Part shown: positions 18,652 to 28,090 of the stretch, piece after piece
Layout: every line of letters begins with the position of its first letter
Numbering within the stretch: position 1 is the stretch's first letter
DNA from: Streptococcus infantis ATCC 700779
Lineage (GTDB): Bacteria > Bacillota > Bacilli > Lactobacillales > Streptococcaceae
DNA length: 64,000 bases
Assembly: GCF_000187465.1 (NCBI RefSeq)
Contig: NZ_GL732439.1
Coordinates: forward strand, 700,558-764,557
Direction: 5' to 3'
Translations under genes and position numbers: made by a program
The notes under the pieces: model-generated
What the model was told of the DNA's origin: nothing
Databases searched by the model: none
What the model saw: the letters and a program-made list of their open reading frames with translations, nothing else

Positions 18652-19803
18652 TTAGATTTGCAGAAATACGGCGTGACTATGTGGGAAGATGAGAAAATTC
18701 TCTCTTTCCGTCAAAAACTTTTAGCCTGGTATGATGAAAATAAGCGGGACTTACCTTGGAGAAGAAGTAAAAATCCCTACCATATCTGGGTATCTGAAAT
18801 CATGTTGCAGCAGACCAGAGTTGATACAGTTATTCCCTATTATGAACGTTTTTTAGAAAGCTTTCCGACTGTAGAGAGTTTAGCTAATGCACCTGAAGAA
18901 CGCTTATTAAAGGCATGGGAAGGTCTTGGATATTATTCCCGTGTTCGCAATATGCAAACTGCTGCTCAGCAGATTATGAATGAATTTAATGGAGAATTTC
19001 CTTCAACTTACGAAGGTATTTCAAGCTTGAAAGGGATAGGTCCCTATACAGCTGGAGCTATTTCAAGTATTGCCTTTAATCTAGCACAGCCTGCAGTTGA
19101 TGGGAATGTCATGCGTGTTTTGGCTCGTTTATTTGAAGTCAATCACGACATTGGTAATCCAAGTAATCGCAAGATATTTCAAGCCATGATGGAAATTTTG
19201 ATTGATCCAGAACGTCCAGGTGATTTCAATCAAGCATTGATGGATTTGGGTTCAGATATTGAGGCACCCGTTAATCCGAGGCCAGAAGATAGTCCGGTTA
19301 AAGATTTTAGTGCTGCCTATCAAAATGGAACAATGGACCGCTATCCTATTAAAGCGCCAAAGAAAAAGCCAGTTCCTGTCTATCTTAATGCTTTAGTTGT
19401 TCAAAATGCTAAAGGACAGTTTTTACTAGAAAAGAATGAAAGTGAAAAGTTACTTGCTGGATTTTGGCATTTTCCCTTGATTGAGGTAGATGAATTTTCA
19501 AAAAATGAAGAACTAAATCTCTTTAATCAGGTAGCTGAACCATCTATTCAACTTGGGCCATCACCGCAAGAAAGTTTTGAGCAGGATTATGATTTAGAAG
19601 TTGAGTGGCAGGATAGTCATTTCGAAGAAGTCAAACATATCTTTAGCCATCGAAAGTGGCATGTACGAATCCTATCCGGGCAAGTTCATGATAGTAAAGA
19701 ATATTGTGATAAAGAGGTAGTATGGTTAACTCCTGAAGAGTTTAACCTCTATCCACTAGCAAAACCTCAACAAAAAATTTGGCAAGCATATTTAAAAAGA
19801 TAG
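18649..19803 (+). CDS. mutY: A/G-specific adenine glycosylase
   Basis: Removes adenine mispaired with 8-oxoguanine. 384 residues. The helix-hairpin-helix is SLKGIGPYTAGAISS (about 125-139), with catalytic Asp in the AVDGNVMRV segment (about 148). The C-terminal Nudix-like 8-oxoG reading domain spans about 245-384. The iron-sulfur cluster Cys quartet is absent: after NQALMDLGSDIEAPVNPRPED there are no cysteines where Escherichia coli MutY has four. Cluster-less MutY is known in some lactic acid bacteria. The start abuts the promoter. Confidence 0.93.
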   Translation: MLDLQKYGVTMWEDEKILSFRQKLLAWYDENKRDLPWRRSKNPYHIWVSEIMLQQTRVDTVIPYYERFLESFPTVESLANAPEERLLKAWEGLGYYSRVRNMQTAAQQIMNEFNGEFPSTYEGISSLKGIGPYTAGAISSIAFNLAQPAVDGNVMRVLARLFEVNHDIGNPSNRKIFQAMMEILIDPERPGDFNQALMDLGSDIEAPVNPRPEDSPVKDFSAAYQNGTMDRYPIKAPKKKPVPVYLNALVVQNAKGQFLLEKNESEKLLAGFWHFPLIEVDEFSKNEELNLFNQVAEPSIQLGPSPQESFEQDYDLEVEWQDSHFEEVKHIFSHRKWHVRILSGQVHDSKEYCDKEVVWLTPEEFNLYPLAKPQQKIWQAYLKR

Positions 19804-19873
19804 GATAATACCAGTCTTTCGTGTCTTCTTTGCATTTTTTTGGTATAATTGATATAAGGAAAAAGGTGACTAT

Positions 19874-20578
19874 ATGAAAAAAATATTGATTGTAGATGAT
19901 GAAAAACCAATCTCAGATATTATTAAGTTTAATATGACCAAGGAAGGCTATGAAGTTGTTACAGCCTTTAATGGACGTGAAGCGATTGAACTGTTTGAAG
20001 CTGAAAAACCTGATATTATTATTTTGGACTTGATGCTTCCAGAAATTGATGGTCTTGAAGTTGCTAAAACGATTCGCAAGACAAGTAGTGTTCCAATTAT
20101 CATGCTTTCAGCAAAAGATAGTGAGTTTGACAAGGTTATTGGTCTTGAACTTGGTGCGGATGATTATGTGACTAAGCCATTTTCAAACCGTGAGCTACAA
20201 GCGCGTGTTAAGGCTCTTCTTCGTCGTACGGAGTTAGTTGCAGTTGACAACCAAGAGGAAGATACTAAATTGCAAAGTCTTCAAATTAGAGATTTAGAGA
20301 TTCTTCCAGATGCTTATGTAGCCAAAAAATATGGAGAAGAATTGGACTTAACTCACAGAGAGTTTGAGTTGTTGCATCACTTAGCTTCTCATCTTGGTCA
20401 AGTTATTACCCGTGAACATCTCCTTGAGACTGTTTGGGGTTATGATTATTTTGGTGATGTTCGTACTGTCGATGTTACCATTAGACGTCTCCGTGAGAAG
20501 ATCGAAGATACACCAAGTAGACCTGAATATATCTTAACTCGTCGTGGTGTGGGTTATTATATGAGAAATAATGATTGA
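19874..20578 (+). CDS. vicR: Response regulator VicR (WalR)
   Basis: 234 residues, OmpR family. The receiver domain has DDE (residues 9-11), phospho-Asp in IILDLMLP (about 52) and Lys in VTKPFSN (about 101). The winged-helix DNA-binding domain spans about 135-232. The essential VicRK system controls wall hydrolases such as PcsB and fatty-acid genes in streptococci. A TGG-TATAAT extended -10 lies near 19841, with SD AAAGGTGA. It overlaps vicK by 8 nt. Confidence 0.97.
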   Translation: MKKILIVDDEKPISDIIKFNMTKEGYEVVTAFNGREAIELFEAEKPDIIILDLMLPEIDGLEVAKTIRKTSSVPIIMLSAKDSEFDKVIGLELGADDYVTKPFSNRELQARVKALLRRTELVAVDNQEEDTKLQSLQIRDLEILPDAYVAKKYGEELDLTHREFELLHHLASHLGQVITREHLLETVWGYDYFGDVRTVDVTIRRLREKIEDTPSRPEYILTRRGVGYYMRNND

Positions 20579-21920
20579 TATAATTAAACAAACAATTTTA
20601 ACCAGAGATTTCGTCTTTGTACTCATATTAATTGGTTTTATTATGCTTGTCAGCTTTCTCTTGCTTGAAGGCCGTAGGGATAATATTCGACTCAAACAGT
20701 TAAATCAAAAGATTAAAGATTTAATTGCTGGTGATTATTCTCAGGTATTAGATATGCAGGGGAATACTGAAATAACCAATATTACCAATAATCTAAATGA
20801 TTTGTCTGAAGTTATTCGTCTAACTCAAGAAAACCTTGAGCAGGAAAGTAAAAGATTGCATAGTATCCTATCATACATGACTGATGGGGTTCTTGCAACC
20901 AATCGTCGTGGTCAAATCACTATGATTAATGATATGGCTAAAAGACAACTTGGAGTTGAAAGTGATGACGCGCTCAATCAGAACATTTTAGAGTTGCTCA
21001 AGATTGAAGATGAGTACGAGCTTAGAGACTTAATTACGCAAAGTCCTGAAATGATGATTTATTCCCAAAATGTAAATGGGGAGTATATCAGTCTGCGTGT
21101 GCGTTTTGCCTTGATTCGTAGAGAGTCTGGCTTTATCTCTGGTTTGGTAGCAGTTCTACATGATACGACTGAGCAAGAGAAAGAAGAACGCGAGAGAAGA
21201 CTATTCGTTTCAAACGTTAGTCATGAATTGCGAACTCCATTGACCAGTGTAAAATCTTACCTAGAGGCCTTGGATGAGGGTGCATTATATGAACCTGTTG
21301 CTCCTGATTTTATCAAAGTATCTCTAAATGAGACCAACCGTATGATGCGAATGGTAACGGACCTCTTGCATCTTTCGCGTATTGATAATGCAACTAGCCA
21401 TTTAGATGTTGAATTGATTAACTTTACAGCTTTCATTACGTTTATCCTAAACCGTTTCGATAAGATGCGATCTCAGGATCAAGAAAAGAAATACGAGTTG
21501 GTTCGAGATTATCCGATTACATCGGTCTGGATTGAAATTGATACAGACAAGATGACTCAGGTAATCGATAATATTCTTAACAATGCCATCAAGTATTCGC
21601 CTGATGGTGGAAAAATTACGGTTACTATGAAAACCACTGATGACCAGATGATTTTATCTATTTCGGACCAAGGACTTGGGATTCCTAAAGAAGATTTACC
21701 GAAGATTTTTGACCGTTTCTATAGGGTTGATAAGGCTAGAAGTCGTGCCCAAGGTGGGACTGGTTTAGGTCTTGCTATAGCAAAAGAAATCATCAAACAA
21801 CACAATGGATTTATCTGGGCCAAGAGTGAATACGGTAAGGGTTCTACCTTTACCATTGTTCTTCCTTATGATAATGATGCTGTAAAAGAAGAAGTATGGG
21901 AGGATGAAGTAGAAGACTAG
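20571..21920 (+). CDS. vicK: Sensor histidine kinase VicK (WalK)
   Basis: 449 residues. Streptococcal form with a single membrane helix (about residues 11-31) and almost no outside domain, then HAMP (about 33-90), PAS (about 95-200), the dimerisation helix with [12 protein letters not shown] (phospho-His about 218) and the ATPase domain (N box [12 protein letters not shown] box [10 protein letters not shown]). It phosphorylates VicR. It overlaps vicR by 8 nt and ends 1 bp before vicX. Confidence 0.97.
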   Translation: MIDIIKQTILTRDFVFVLILIGFIMLVSFLLLEGRRDNIRLKQLNQKIKDLIAGDYSQVLDMQGNTEITNITNNLNDLSEVIRLTQENLEQESKRLHSILSYMTDGVLATNRRGQITMINDMAKRQLGVESDDALNQNILELLKIEDEYELRDLITQSPEMMIYSQNVNGEYISLRVRFALIRRESGFISGLVAVLHDTTEQEKEERERRLFVSNVSHELRTPLTSVKSYLEALDEGALYEPVAPDFIKVSLNETNRMMRMVTDLLHLSRIDNATSHLDVELINFTAFITFILNRFDKMRSQDQEKKYELVRDYPITSVWIEIDTDKMTQVIDNILNNAIKYSPDGGKITVTMKTTDDQMILSISDQGLGIPKEDLPKIFDRFYRVDKARSRAQGGTGLGLAIAKEIIKQHNGFIWAKSEYGKGSTFTIVLPYDNDAVKEEVWEDEVED

Positions 21921-21921
21921 A

Positions 21922-22731
21922 ATGAGTGAAACAGGCTTTAAATATAGTATTTTAGCATCGGGTTCTAGTGGAAATTCCTTCTATCTAGAAACCTCTAAGA
22001 AAAAGATTTTAGTAGACGCAGGATTATCTGGTAAAAAAATTACAAGCTTATTGGGTGAAATCAATCGTAAGCCAGAAGATTTGGATGCTATTTTGATTAC
22101 GCATGAGCATGCTGACCATATTCATGGTGTCGGAGTTTTAGCCCGTAAGTATGGCATGGATCTTTACGCCAATGATAAAACCTGGCAAGCTATGGAAAAT
22201 AGTAAGTATCTAGGTAAAGTTGACTCTTCACAAAAGCATATCTTTGAAATGGGAAAAACAAAAACATTTGGAGATATAGACATTGAGAGTTTTGGAGTTA
22301 GCCATGATGCAGTTGCTCCCCAATTCTACCGTTTTATGAAAGATGACAAGAGCTTTGTTATGCTGACTGATACAGGTTATGTTAGTGACCGTATGGCCGG
22401 CATTGTCGAGAATGCAGATGGTTACTTGATTGAGTCTAATCATGATGTTGAGATCCTGAGAGCAGGATCATATGCTTGGCGACTCAAGCAACGCATCCTG
22501 TCTGACCTTGGTCACCTCTCGAATGAAGATGGTGCAGATGCCATGATTCGTACACTTGGAAATCGTACCAAGAAGATTTACCTAGGACATCTATCTAAAG
22601 AGAATAATATCAAGGAGCTAGCCCACATGACCATGGTCAATCAGCTAGCTCAAGCAGATCTAGGAGTAGGAGTGGATTTTCAAGTTTACGATACATCTCC
22701 AGATACTGCAACACCTTTAACGGATATATAA
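21922..22731 (+). CDS. vicX: VicX, metallo-beta-lactamase-fold protein (WalJ/YycJ)
   Basis: 269 residues. The metal-binding THEHADHIHG motif (about residues 60-69) marks the MBL superfamily, probably a nuclease or hydrolase of the YycJ type. It is the third gene of vicRKX and is linked in other bacteria to DNA replication-wall coordination. It starts immediately after vicK and ends in a strong hairpin. Confidence 0.93.
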   Translation: MSETGFKYSILASGSSGNSFYLETSKKKILVDAGLSGKKITSLLGEINRKPEDLDAILITHEHADHIHGVGVLARKYGMDLYANDKTWQAMENSKYLGKVDSSQKHIFEMGKTKTFGDIDIESFGVSHDAVAPQFYRFMKDDKSFVMLTDTGYVSDRMAGIVENADGYLIESNHDVEILRAGSYAWRLKQRILSDLGHLSNEDGADAMIRTLGNRTKKIYLGHLSKENNIKELAHMTMVNQLAQADLGVGVDFQVYDTSPDTATPLTDI

Positions 22732-22759
22732 AAATGAACACCTAATGGTGTTCATTTTT
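22731..22759 (+). terminator. Terminator after vicX
   Basis: AAAATGAACACC pairs with GGTGTTCATTTT around a TAAT loop and overlaps the stop codon. Confidence 0.88.
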
Positions 22760-22810
22760 AATGAATCTTAGTTTTTAATTTATGCTATAATAATTTAATA
22801 AGCGATTATA

Positions 22811-23599
22811 ATGGAGAAATATGAATTGAAAAAGACTTGGAAATTTGCAGATTACTATGACACAACCATATTATTATTAGCATTGATATCTGTGATGCTA
22901 GTTATTTTGGGATTTATGGATGTTATAGATTTGGATAATCCACCTTACAATATTATTGATTTAATGATTTGGATAGTGTTTATAGTAGATTATCTATGGC
23001 GTTTCTTTACTAGTAAAAAAAAATTTCGTTTCATTATTGATAATGTTTTTGATTTATTAGCAATTCTTCCATTAAATGCTATTTTTACAGTTTTTCGTTT
23101 GGGACGTATTTTTCGTTTAGCAAAATTAACAAAATTAGTTAAACTTACAAGGTTATTAAGAATAATCGGTTTAAGTGGAAAATTAGAAAGAAAAGCTAGT
23201 AGATTACTGCGAACGAATGGCTTGCTTTATATCTTATATGTCAATGTATTTATTGTATTTGTTGGAAGCTCAATCTTATCAGTTGTTGAGGAGAAGGCTT
23301 TTTCAGATAGTCTTTGTTGGGCTATTGTTACAGTAACAACTGTTGGTTATGGTGATATAGTCCCAAATTCGATATTTGGGAAATGGTTAGCAATAATCTT
23401 AATGCTAGTGGGTATAGGAACGATTGGGATGCTGACTAGCGCCTTAACTAATTTTTTTGTTAAAGAAAATTCTAATGAAGAATCCAAATTAGAACAACTA
23501 CAGAATGAATTGGTTATGCAAAGGCGTTTAGTTGAGAAGCAGGCTGAGAGAATTGAAGAACTTCATAAAATGGTACAAGAATTACTTAACAAGTATTAA
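22811..23599 (+). CDS. Voltage-gated-type potassium channel
   Basis: 262 residues, six membrane segments. The S4-like helix has regularly spaced basic residues (FRLGRIFRLAKLTKLVKL, about 96-113). The pore loop has the K+ filter TTVGYGD (about 176-182). A coiled coil closes the chain (about 220-262). Extended -10 TGC-TATAAT ends at 22791, so the leader is only about 13 nt and has no Shine-Dalgarno. It moves K+ across the cell membrane; the physiological role is unknown. Confidence 0.88.
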   Translation: MEKYELKKTWKFADYYDTTILLLALISVMLVILGFMDVIDLDNPPYNIIDLMIWIVFIVDYLWRFFTSKKKFRFIIDNVFDLLAILPLNAIFTVFRLGRIFRLAKLTKLVKLTRLLRIIGLSGKLERKASRLLRTNGLLYILYVNVFIVFVGSSILSVVEEKAFSDSLCWAIVTVTTVGYGDIVPNSIFGKWLAIILMLVGIGTIGMLTSALTNFFVKENSNEESKLEQLQNELVMQRRLVEKQAERIEELHKMVQELLNKY

Positions 23600-23611
23600 T
23601 TTAGAAAACAC

Positions 23612-23638
23612 AAAAACCACTCAATCGAGTGGTTTTTT
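23612..23638. terminator. Bidirectional terminator, K+ channel / bta
   Basis: AAAAACCACTC and GAGTGGTTTTTT around AATC, between convergent genes. Confidence 0.88.
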
Positions 23639-23984
23639 ATAATCCAGCGAAATCTTTGATTTCTTGAGCTGACATAGAAGAATCACAACGGACCTTAATC
23701 TCTCCATTTTCAACAAGAACAAAACCTGGTACAGTTGGGATTTCGTAACGTGATCGGAAGTCTTGTAAAGCTTCAAGTTGGCTTGGCTCTTCACTATTAA
23801 TGAAGTAGATGTGTGCTTTGGTTTCAGCCACTACACCAGCCAATGTGCCAGCAAATTTACGGCAGTAAGGACAAGTTTTGCGGCCGATAAAGAAAGTTGC
23901 TGTTTCTTGATTGTCGAGCGCTTCTTGAGCACGCGCAACTGTTGTCACTTCAAGATCTTTGATATTTTCTAAAAATTGTTCCAT
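23637..23984 (-). CDS. Thioredoxin-like protein Bta (bacteriocin transport accessory type)
   Basis: 115 residues, thioredoxin fold with a CPYC redox pair (about residues 38-41) and a cis-Pro in IPTVPGF. No signal peptide. The name comes from lactococcal/pneumococcal homologues. No bacteriocin gene is near, so a general thiol-redox role is more likely here. SD GAGGTATTCTC precedes the ATG. Confidence 0.85.
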   Translation of the reverse strand: MEQFLENIKDLEVTTVARAQEALDNQETATFFIGRKTCPYCRKFAGTLAGVVAETKAHIYFINSEEPSQLEALQDFRSRYEIPTVPGFVLVENGEIKVRCDSSMSAQEIKDFAGL

Positions 23985-24053
23985 GAGAATACCTCGCTTT
24001 CATTGATAAGTCTAGTATGCCATAAAGTTTCCAAAAATGCTTAGATTTGATAC

Positions 24054-24088
24054 GAAAAAAAGATGAGATTGATTTGTCTCATCTTTTA
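24054..24088 (-). terminator. Terminator after pgm
   Basis: On the minus strand AAAAGATGAGA and TCTCATCTTTTTTT form the stem and U-tract. Confidence 0.85.
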
Positions 24089-24095
24089 TAGGGCT

Positions 24096-25814
24096 TTATT
24101 TTACAAAAGCATTGATTTCTGCTTCGATGTTAGTAATCTTAGCTTGTGATTCTTCGTTAGTTTCACCTACAACTGCAATGTAGAACTTAATTTTTGGTTC
24201 AGTACCTGAAGGTCGAACGGCAATCCATGAACCGTCAGCAAGTGTGTATTTCAAGACATCACTTGGAGGAGTTGTCAAGGTTGTTACAGTGCCATCAGCT
24301 GCAGTAGATGTTTGTGCTTTGAAGTCTTCAGTGGTTGAAACTGCTGTTGCGTTAAATTCTTTTGGACCATTTTCACGGAATTTCGTCATGATCGCTTTAA
24401 TTTGCTCAGCACCGTCAACACCAGAAAGAGTAACAGAGATTGTCTTTTCAGCATAGTAGCCGTACTCTTTGTAGATTTCTTCGATACCATCTGCAAGAGT
24501 CAAACCACGAGAGCGGTAGTAGGAAGCAAGTTCAGCAACGACAAGAACAGCTTGGATAGCATCTTTATCACGCACGAATGGTTTAATCAAGTAACCAAAG
24601 CTTTCTTCAAATCCCATCATGTAAGTGTGGTTGTGTTTTTCTTCGAATTCTTGGATTTTTTCAGCGATAAATTTGAAACCAGTCAAGACATTAAACATGG
24701 TTGCGCCGTAGCTTTCAGCAATCTTCGTTACCAAGTCAGTTGAAACGATAGATTTGCAGAGAGCTGCGTTTTCTGGAAGAGTTCCAGCATTTTTATGAGC
24801 TTCCAAGATGTACTTAGCCATGATAGCTCCGATTTGGTTACCTGATAGGTTGAGGTAGCTACCATCTTTTTGAAGAACTTCAACACCAACACGGTCAGCG
24901 TCTGGGTCAGTTGCGACAAGAACATCTGCACCAACTTGACGACCAAGCTCTTCAGCAAGTGCAAAGGCTGCTTGACTTTCTGGGTTTGGAGATTTAACAG
25001 TTGAGAAGTCTGGGTCTGGAGTTGCTTGAGCTTCAACGACTTGAACAGAGTCAAATCCTGCTTGAGCAAGAGCACGACGAGCCAACATTTCACCAGTACC
25101 ATGAAGTGGTGTGTAGACAATCTTCATATCTTTACCGAATTCTTCAATCAAGGCTGGGTTGATGTTTACATCTTTAACTTCTTTGAGGTATTCTGCATCG
25201 ACTGCTTCACCAATAACTTCGATTAAACCTGAAGCTTTTTCAGCTTCCACATCAGCAACTTCAACTGCAAATGGATTTTCAATAGCACGAATATAAGTTG
25301 TCAAAGCGTCCGCATCGTGTGGAGGCATTTGACCACCATCTTCACCATAAACTTTGTATCCGTTAAATGGAGCTGGGTTGTGGCTAGCAGTAATCATGAT
25401 ACCTGCAAAGCAGTTGAGGTGACGAACGGCAAATGAAAGTTCTGGAGTTGGACGGAGACTTTCAAAAACATACGATTTAATACCGTGTTTTGCAAGAACT
25501 GCTGCTGATTCAAAGGCAAATTCTGGAGAGAAGTGACGGCTATCATAAGCGATGGCAACACCACGTTCTTTTTCGTTTCCACCTTTTGATTCGATCAAAC
25601 GAGCCAAACCTTCAGTTGCTTGGCGAACAACGTAGATATTAATGCGGTTTGTACCAGCACCAATCAAACCACGCATACCAGCAGTACCGAATTCAAGGTT
25701 TGTATAGAATGCGTCTTCCTTAGTTTTTTCGTCCATGCTTTCCAAATCACGGCGAAGATAGTCTGGAAGATCTGCGAAATCAACCCATTTTTGGTAGTTT
25801 TCTTGGTAAGCCAT
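24096..25814 (-). CDS. pgm: Phosphoglucomutase/phosphomannomutase
   Basis: Interconverts glucose-1- and glucose-6-phosphate and so feeds UDP-glucose, capsule and glycolipid synthesis. 572 residues, alpha-D-phosphohexomutase family. The phospho-Ser loop is TASHNPAPFNGYK (about 142-154), the metal loop is DPDADR (about 302-307), the sugar loop is GFEESFG (about 404-410) and the phosphate loop is RPSGTEPK (about 533-540). It reads on the minus strand alone with AAAGGAGATTTCC as ribosome site. Confidence 0.95.
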   Translation of the reverse strand: MAYQENYQKWVDFADLPDYLRRDLESMDEKTKEDAFYTNLEFGTAGMRGLIGAGTNRINIYVVRQATEGLARLIESKGGNEKERGVAIAYDSRHFSPEFAFESAAVLAKHGIKSYVFESLRPTPELSFAVRHLNCFAGIMITASHNPAPFNGYKVYGEDGGQMPPHDADALTTYIRAIENPFAVEVADVEAEKASGLIEVIGEAVDAEYLKEVKDVNINPALIEEFGKDMKIVYTPLHGTGEMLARRALAQAGFDSVQVVEAQATPDPDFSTVKSPNPESQAAFALAEELGRQVGADVLVATDPDADRVGVEVLQKDGSYLNLSGNQIGAIMAKYILEAHKNAGTLPENAALCKSIVSTDLVTKIAESYGATMFNVLTGFKFIAEKIQEFEEKHNHTYMMGFEESFGYLIKPFVRDKDAIQAVLVVAELASYYRSRGLTLADGIEEIYKEYGYYAEKTISVTLSGVDGAEQIKAIMTKFRENGPKEFNATAVSTTEDFKAQTSTAADGTVTTLTTPPSDVLKYTLADGSWIAVRPSGTEPKIKFYIAVVGETNEESQAKITNIEAEINAFVK

Positions 25815-25931
25815 AGGAAATCTCCTTTAATATATAATCTAATCGCTTAAATTATACCACGATTTGAAGTTTTAGTAAAACGTTAGCATGAGTTTCTGAA
25901 AAAGTTATGAAATGTACCTAAACCACAAGTC

Positions 25932-25969
25932 TTGAACGGCTTATCGAAACATGCTATACTAACTGTATG
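25932..25969 (+). promoter_or_regulatory. Promoter fused to the ABC-F start (leaderless)
   Basis: TTGAAC 25932-25937, a 17-nt spacer and TGC-TATACT ending at 25960. The ATG at 25967 lies exactly seven bases later, at the expected +1. Confidence 0.7.
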
Positions 25970-27868
25970 ATTATTTTACAAGCTAATAAAATCGAACGTT
26001 CTTTTGCAGGCGATGTTCTATTTGAGAATATTAATCTACAAGTTGATGAAAGAGATCGTATTGCTCTCGTTGGGAAAAATGGAGCAGGTAAGTCGACGCT
26101 ATTAAAGATATTAGTCGGGGAAGAAAAGCCAACTTCAGGTGAAATTAATAAGAAAAAAGACATTTCCCTTTCTTACTTAGCACAGGATAGTCGATTTGAA
26201 TCCGAAAATACTATCTATGACGAGATGCTTCATGTTTTTGACGACTTACGTACTACAGAGAAACAGCTTCGCCAGATGGAGCTAGAGATGGGGGAAAAGA
26301 CCGGTGCAGATCTCGATAAGCTCATGTCAGACTACGATCGTCTATCTGAAGAATTCCGTCAGGCTGGAGGATTTACCTATGAAGCTGATATTCGCGCCAT
26401 TTTAAATGGTTTTAAGTTTCATGAGTCTATGTGGCAGATGAAAATTGCTGAGCTTTCTGGAGGTCAAAATACAAGATTAGCCCTAGCCAAAATGCTCCTT
26501 GAAAAGCCAAATCTCTTGGTTTTGGATGAGCCAACCAACCACCTAGATATTGAAACTATTGCTTGGTTAGAAAACTATTTGGTTAATTACAGTGGTGCCT
26601 TGATAATTGTTAGTCACGACCGTTATTTCATAGATAAGGTAGCAACCATAACGCTCGACTTAACCAAACATTCTTTAGATAGGTACGTAGGAAACTACTC
26701 AAGCTTTGTGGAGCAGAAAGAGCAGAAGTTACTGACTGAAGCTAAGAACTACGAAAAGCAACAGAAGGAAATTGCTGCTTTAGAAGGCTTTGTTAATCGT
26801 AATTTAGTACGAGCTTCGACCACCAAACGTGCCCAGTCCCGTCGCAAACAACTGGAAAAGATGGAGCGTTTGGATAAGCCTGAAGTTGGTAAGAAATCGG
26901 CTAATATGACCTTCCATTCTGATAAAGTATCAGGAAATGTAGTTTTGGCGGTTGAAAACGCTGCTATAGGTTATGATGGAGAAATACTATCAGAGCCTAT
27001 CAATCTCGATCTTCGTAAGATGAATGCCGTAGCAGTTGTAGGTCCGAATGGGATTGGAAAGACAACCTTTATCAAGTCTATTGTTGATCAGATTCCTTTT
27101 ATAAAGGGTGAGAAGCGTTTCGGTGCGAATGTTGAAGTTGGCTACTATGACCAAACTCAAAGTAAGTTGACACCAAGCAATACAGTTTTAGATGAACTTT
27201 GGAATGATTTTAGATTGACGCCAGAAGTGGAAATCCGAAATCGTTTAGGCGCCTTCCTTTTTTCAGGTGATGATGTTAAGAAATCAGTTGGCATGCTTTC
27301 AGGTGGAGAGAAAGCTCGCTTGTTACTGGCTAAACTATCAATGGAGAATAATAACTTCCTGATTCTTGATGAGCCGACCAACCATTTGGATATTGATAGT
27401 AAGGAAGTTCTGGAAAATGCCTTGATTGACTTCGATGGAACTCTTCTATTTGTCAGCCATGACCGTTATTTTATCAATCGTGTAGCTACACATGTTCTGG
27501 AATTGTCCGAAAATGGTTCGACCGTCTATTTGGGTGATTATGACTATTATGTTGAGAAAAAAGCAGAGTTGGCAACTAGTCAAGAGGAGGAAGCGTCAGC
27601 TTATAGCCAAGAAAAAGAGGCTTCTCCAGTTAATGACTATCAAGCCCAAAAAGAGAGTCAAAAAGAACTTCGTAAGCTAATGAGACAAATTGAAAACCTA
27701 GAGGCAGAAATCGAAGAACTGGAAACTCAGTCCCAAGCCTTTTCTGAACAAATGCACACTACCAATGATGCGGATGAACTCATGCAATTGCAGGCAGAAC
27801 TCGATAAGATTAGTCAGCGCCAGGAAGAAGCTATGCTTGAGTGGGAAGAATTGTCGGAAAAAGTTTAA
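25967..27868 (+). CDS. ABC-F family ATPase (Uup/YdiF type)
   Basis: 633 residues, two ABC domains and no membrane part, so a ribosome-associated translation factor and not a transporter. Walker A1 GKNGAGKST (about 37-45), signature LSGGQ (about 163), Walker A2 GPNGIGKTT (about 358-366), second signature LSGGEKARLL (about 444). A charged interdomain linker (about 240-310) and a C-terminal coiled coil (about 545-633) fit Uup/YdiF members. It probably acts at stalled ribosomes; resistance function is not indicated. Confidence 0.88.
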   Translation: MIILQANKIERSFAGDVLFENINLQVDERDRIALVGKNGAGKSTLLKILVGEEKPTSGEINKKKDISLSYLAQDSRFESENTIYDEMLHVFDDLRTTEKQLRQMELEMGEKTGADLDKLMSDYDRLSEEFRQAGGFTYEADIRAILNGFKFHESMWQMKIAELSGGQNTRLALAKMLLEKPNLLVLDEPTNHLDIETIAWLENYLVNYSGALIIVSHDRYFIDKVATITLDLTKHSLDRYVGNYSSFVEQKEQKLLTEAKNYEKQQKEIAALEGFVNRNLVRASTTKRAQSRRKQLEKMERLDKPEVGKKSANMTFHSDKVSGNVVLAVENAAIGYDGEILSEPINLDLRKMNAVAVVGPNGIGKTTFIKSIVDQIPFIKGEKRFGANVEVGYYDQTQSKLTPSNTVLDELWNDFRLTPEVEIRNRLGAFLFSGDDVKKSVGMLSGGEKARLLLAKLSMENNNFLILDEPTNHLDIDSKEVLENALIDFDGTLLFVSHDRYFINRVATHVLELSENGSTVYLGDYDYYVEKKAELATSQEEEASAYSQEKEASPVNDYQAQKESQKELRKLMRQIENLEAEIEELETQSQAFSEQMHTTNDADELMQLQAELDKISQRQEEAMLEWEELSEKV

Positions 27869-27872
27869 TAAT

Positions 27873-27902
27873 AAAAAAGCAACGTCAACCGTTGCTTTTT
27901 CC
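27873..27902 (+). terminator. Terminator after the ABC-F gene
   Basis: GCAACG 27879-27884 pairs with CGTTGC 27890-27895, flanked by A-run and T-run. Confidence 0.85.
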
Positions 27903-27912
27903 TTTATATCTA

Positions 27913-27984
27913 TCCACCCTGAGGGAATCGAACCCCCATCTCAAGAACCGGAATCTTACGTGATATCCATTACACTAAGGGTGG
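27913..27984 (-). tRNA. tRNA-Arg (anticodon CCG)
   Basis: On the minus strand the acceptor CCACCCT pairs with AGGGTGG. The anticodon stem TAAGA/TCTTG holds loop TTCCGGT, giving anticodon CCG for codon CGG. The T-arm GGGGG-TTCGATT-CCCTC is normal. CCA is not encoded. The D-stem has three pairs plus a T-T mismatch. Confidence 0.95.
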
Positions 27985-28050
27985 AAACTCTCATCATTAT
28001 ATCAAAAATAGGAGTTTTACTCAAGACTAAAACCAATGTAAAAAGAGGAA

Positions 28051-28079
28051 GAAAAAAAGATTTAGACAATATCTAAATC
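28051..28079 (-). terminator. Terminator after mscL
   Basis: On the minus strand GATTTAGA and TCTAAATC form a stem followed by seven T. Confidence 0.8.
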
Positions 28080-28090
28080 CTTTTACATTT

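Noticed and set aside
23637..23984. Bacteriocin cluster suggested by the Bta homologue name
   Set aside because: No bacteriocin precursor with double-Gly leader, transporter or immunity gene nearby; generic thioredoxin-like protein.
24728..25120. 130-residue minus-strand ORF inside pgm
   Set aside because: Shadow frame of pgm; low-complexity Leu/Lys/Gln composition and no ribosome site.
25967..27868. ABC-F antibiotic resistance gene
   Set aside because: Uup/YdiF-like length and C-terminal coiled coil; no long resistance-type interdomain extension could be claimed by eye.
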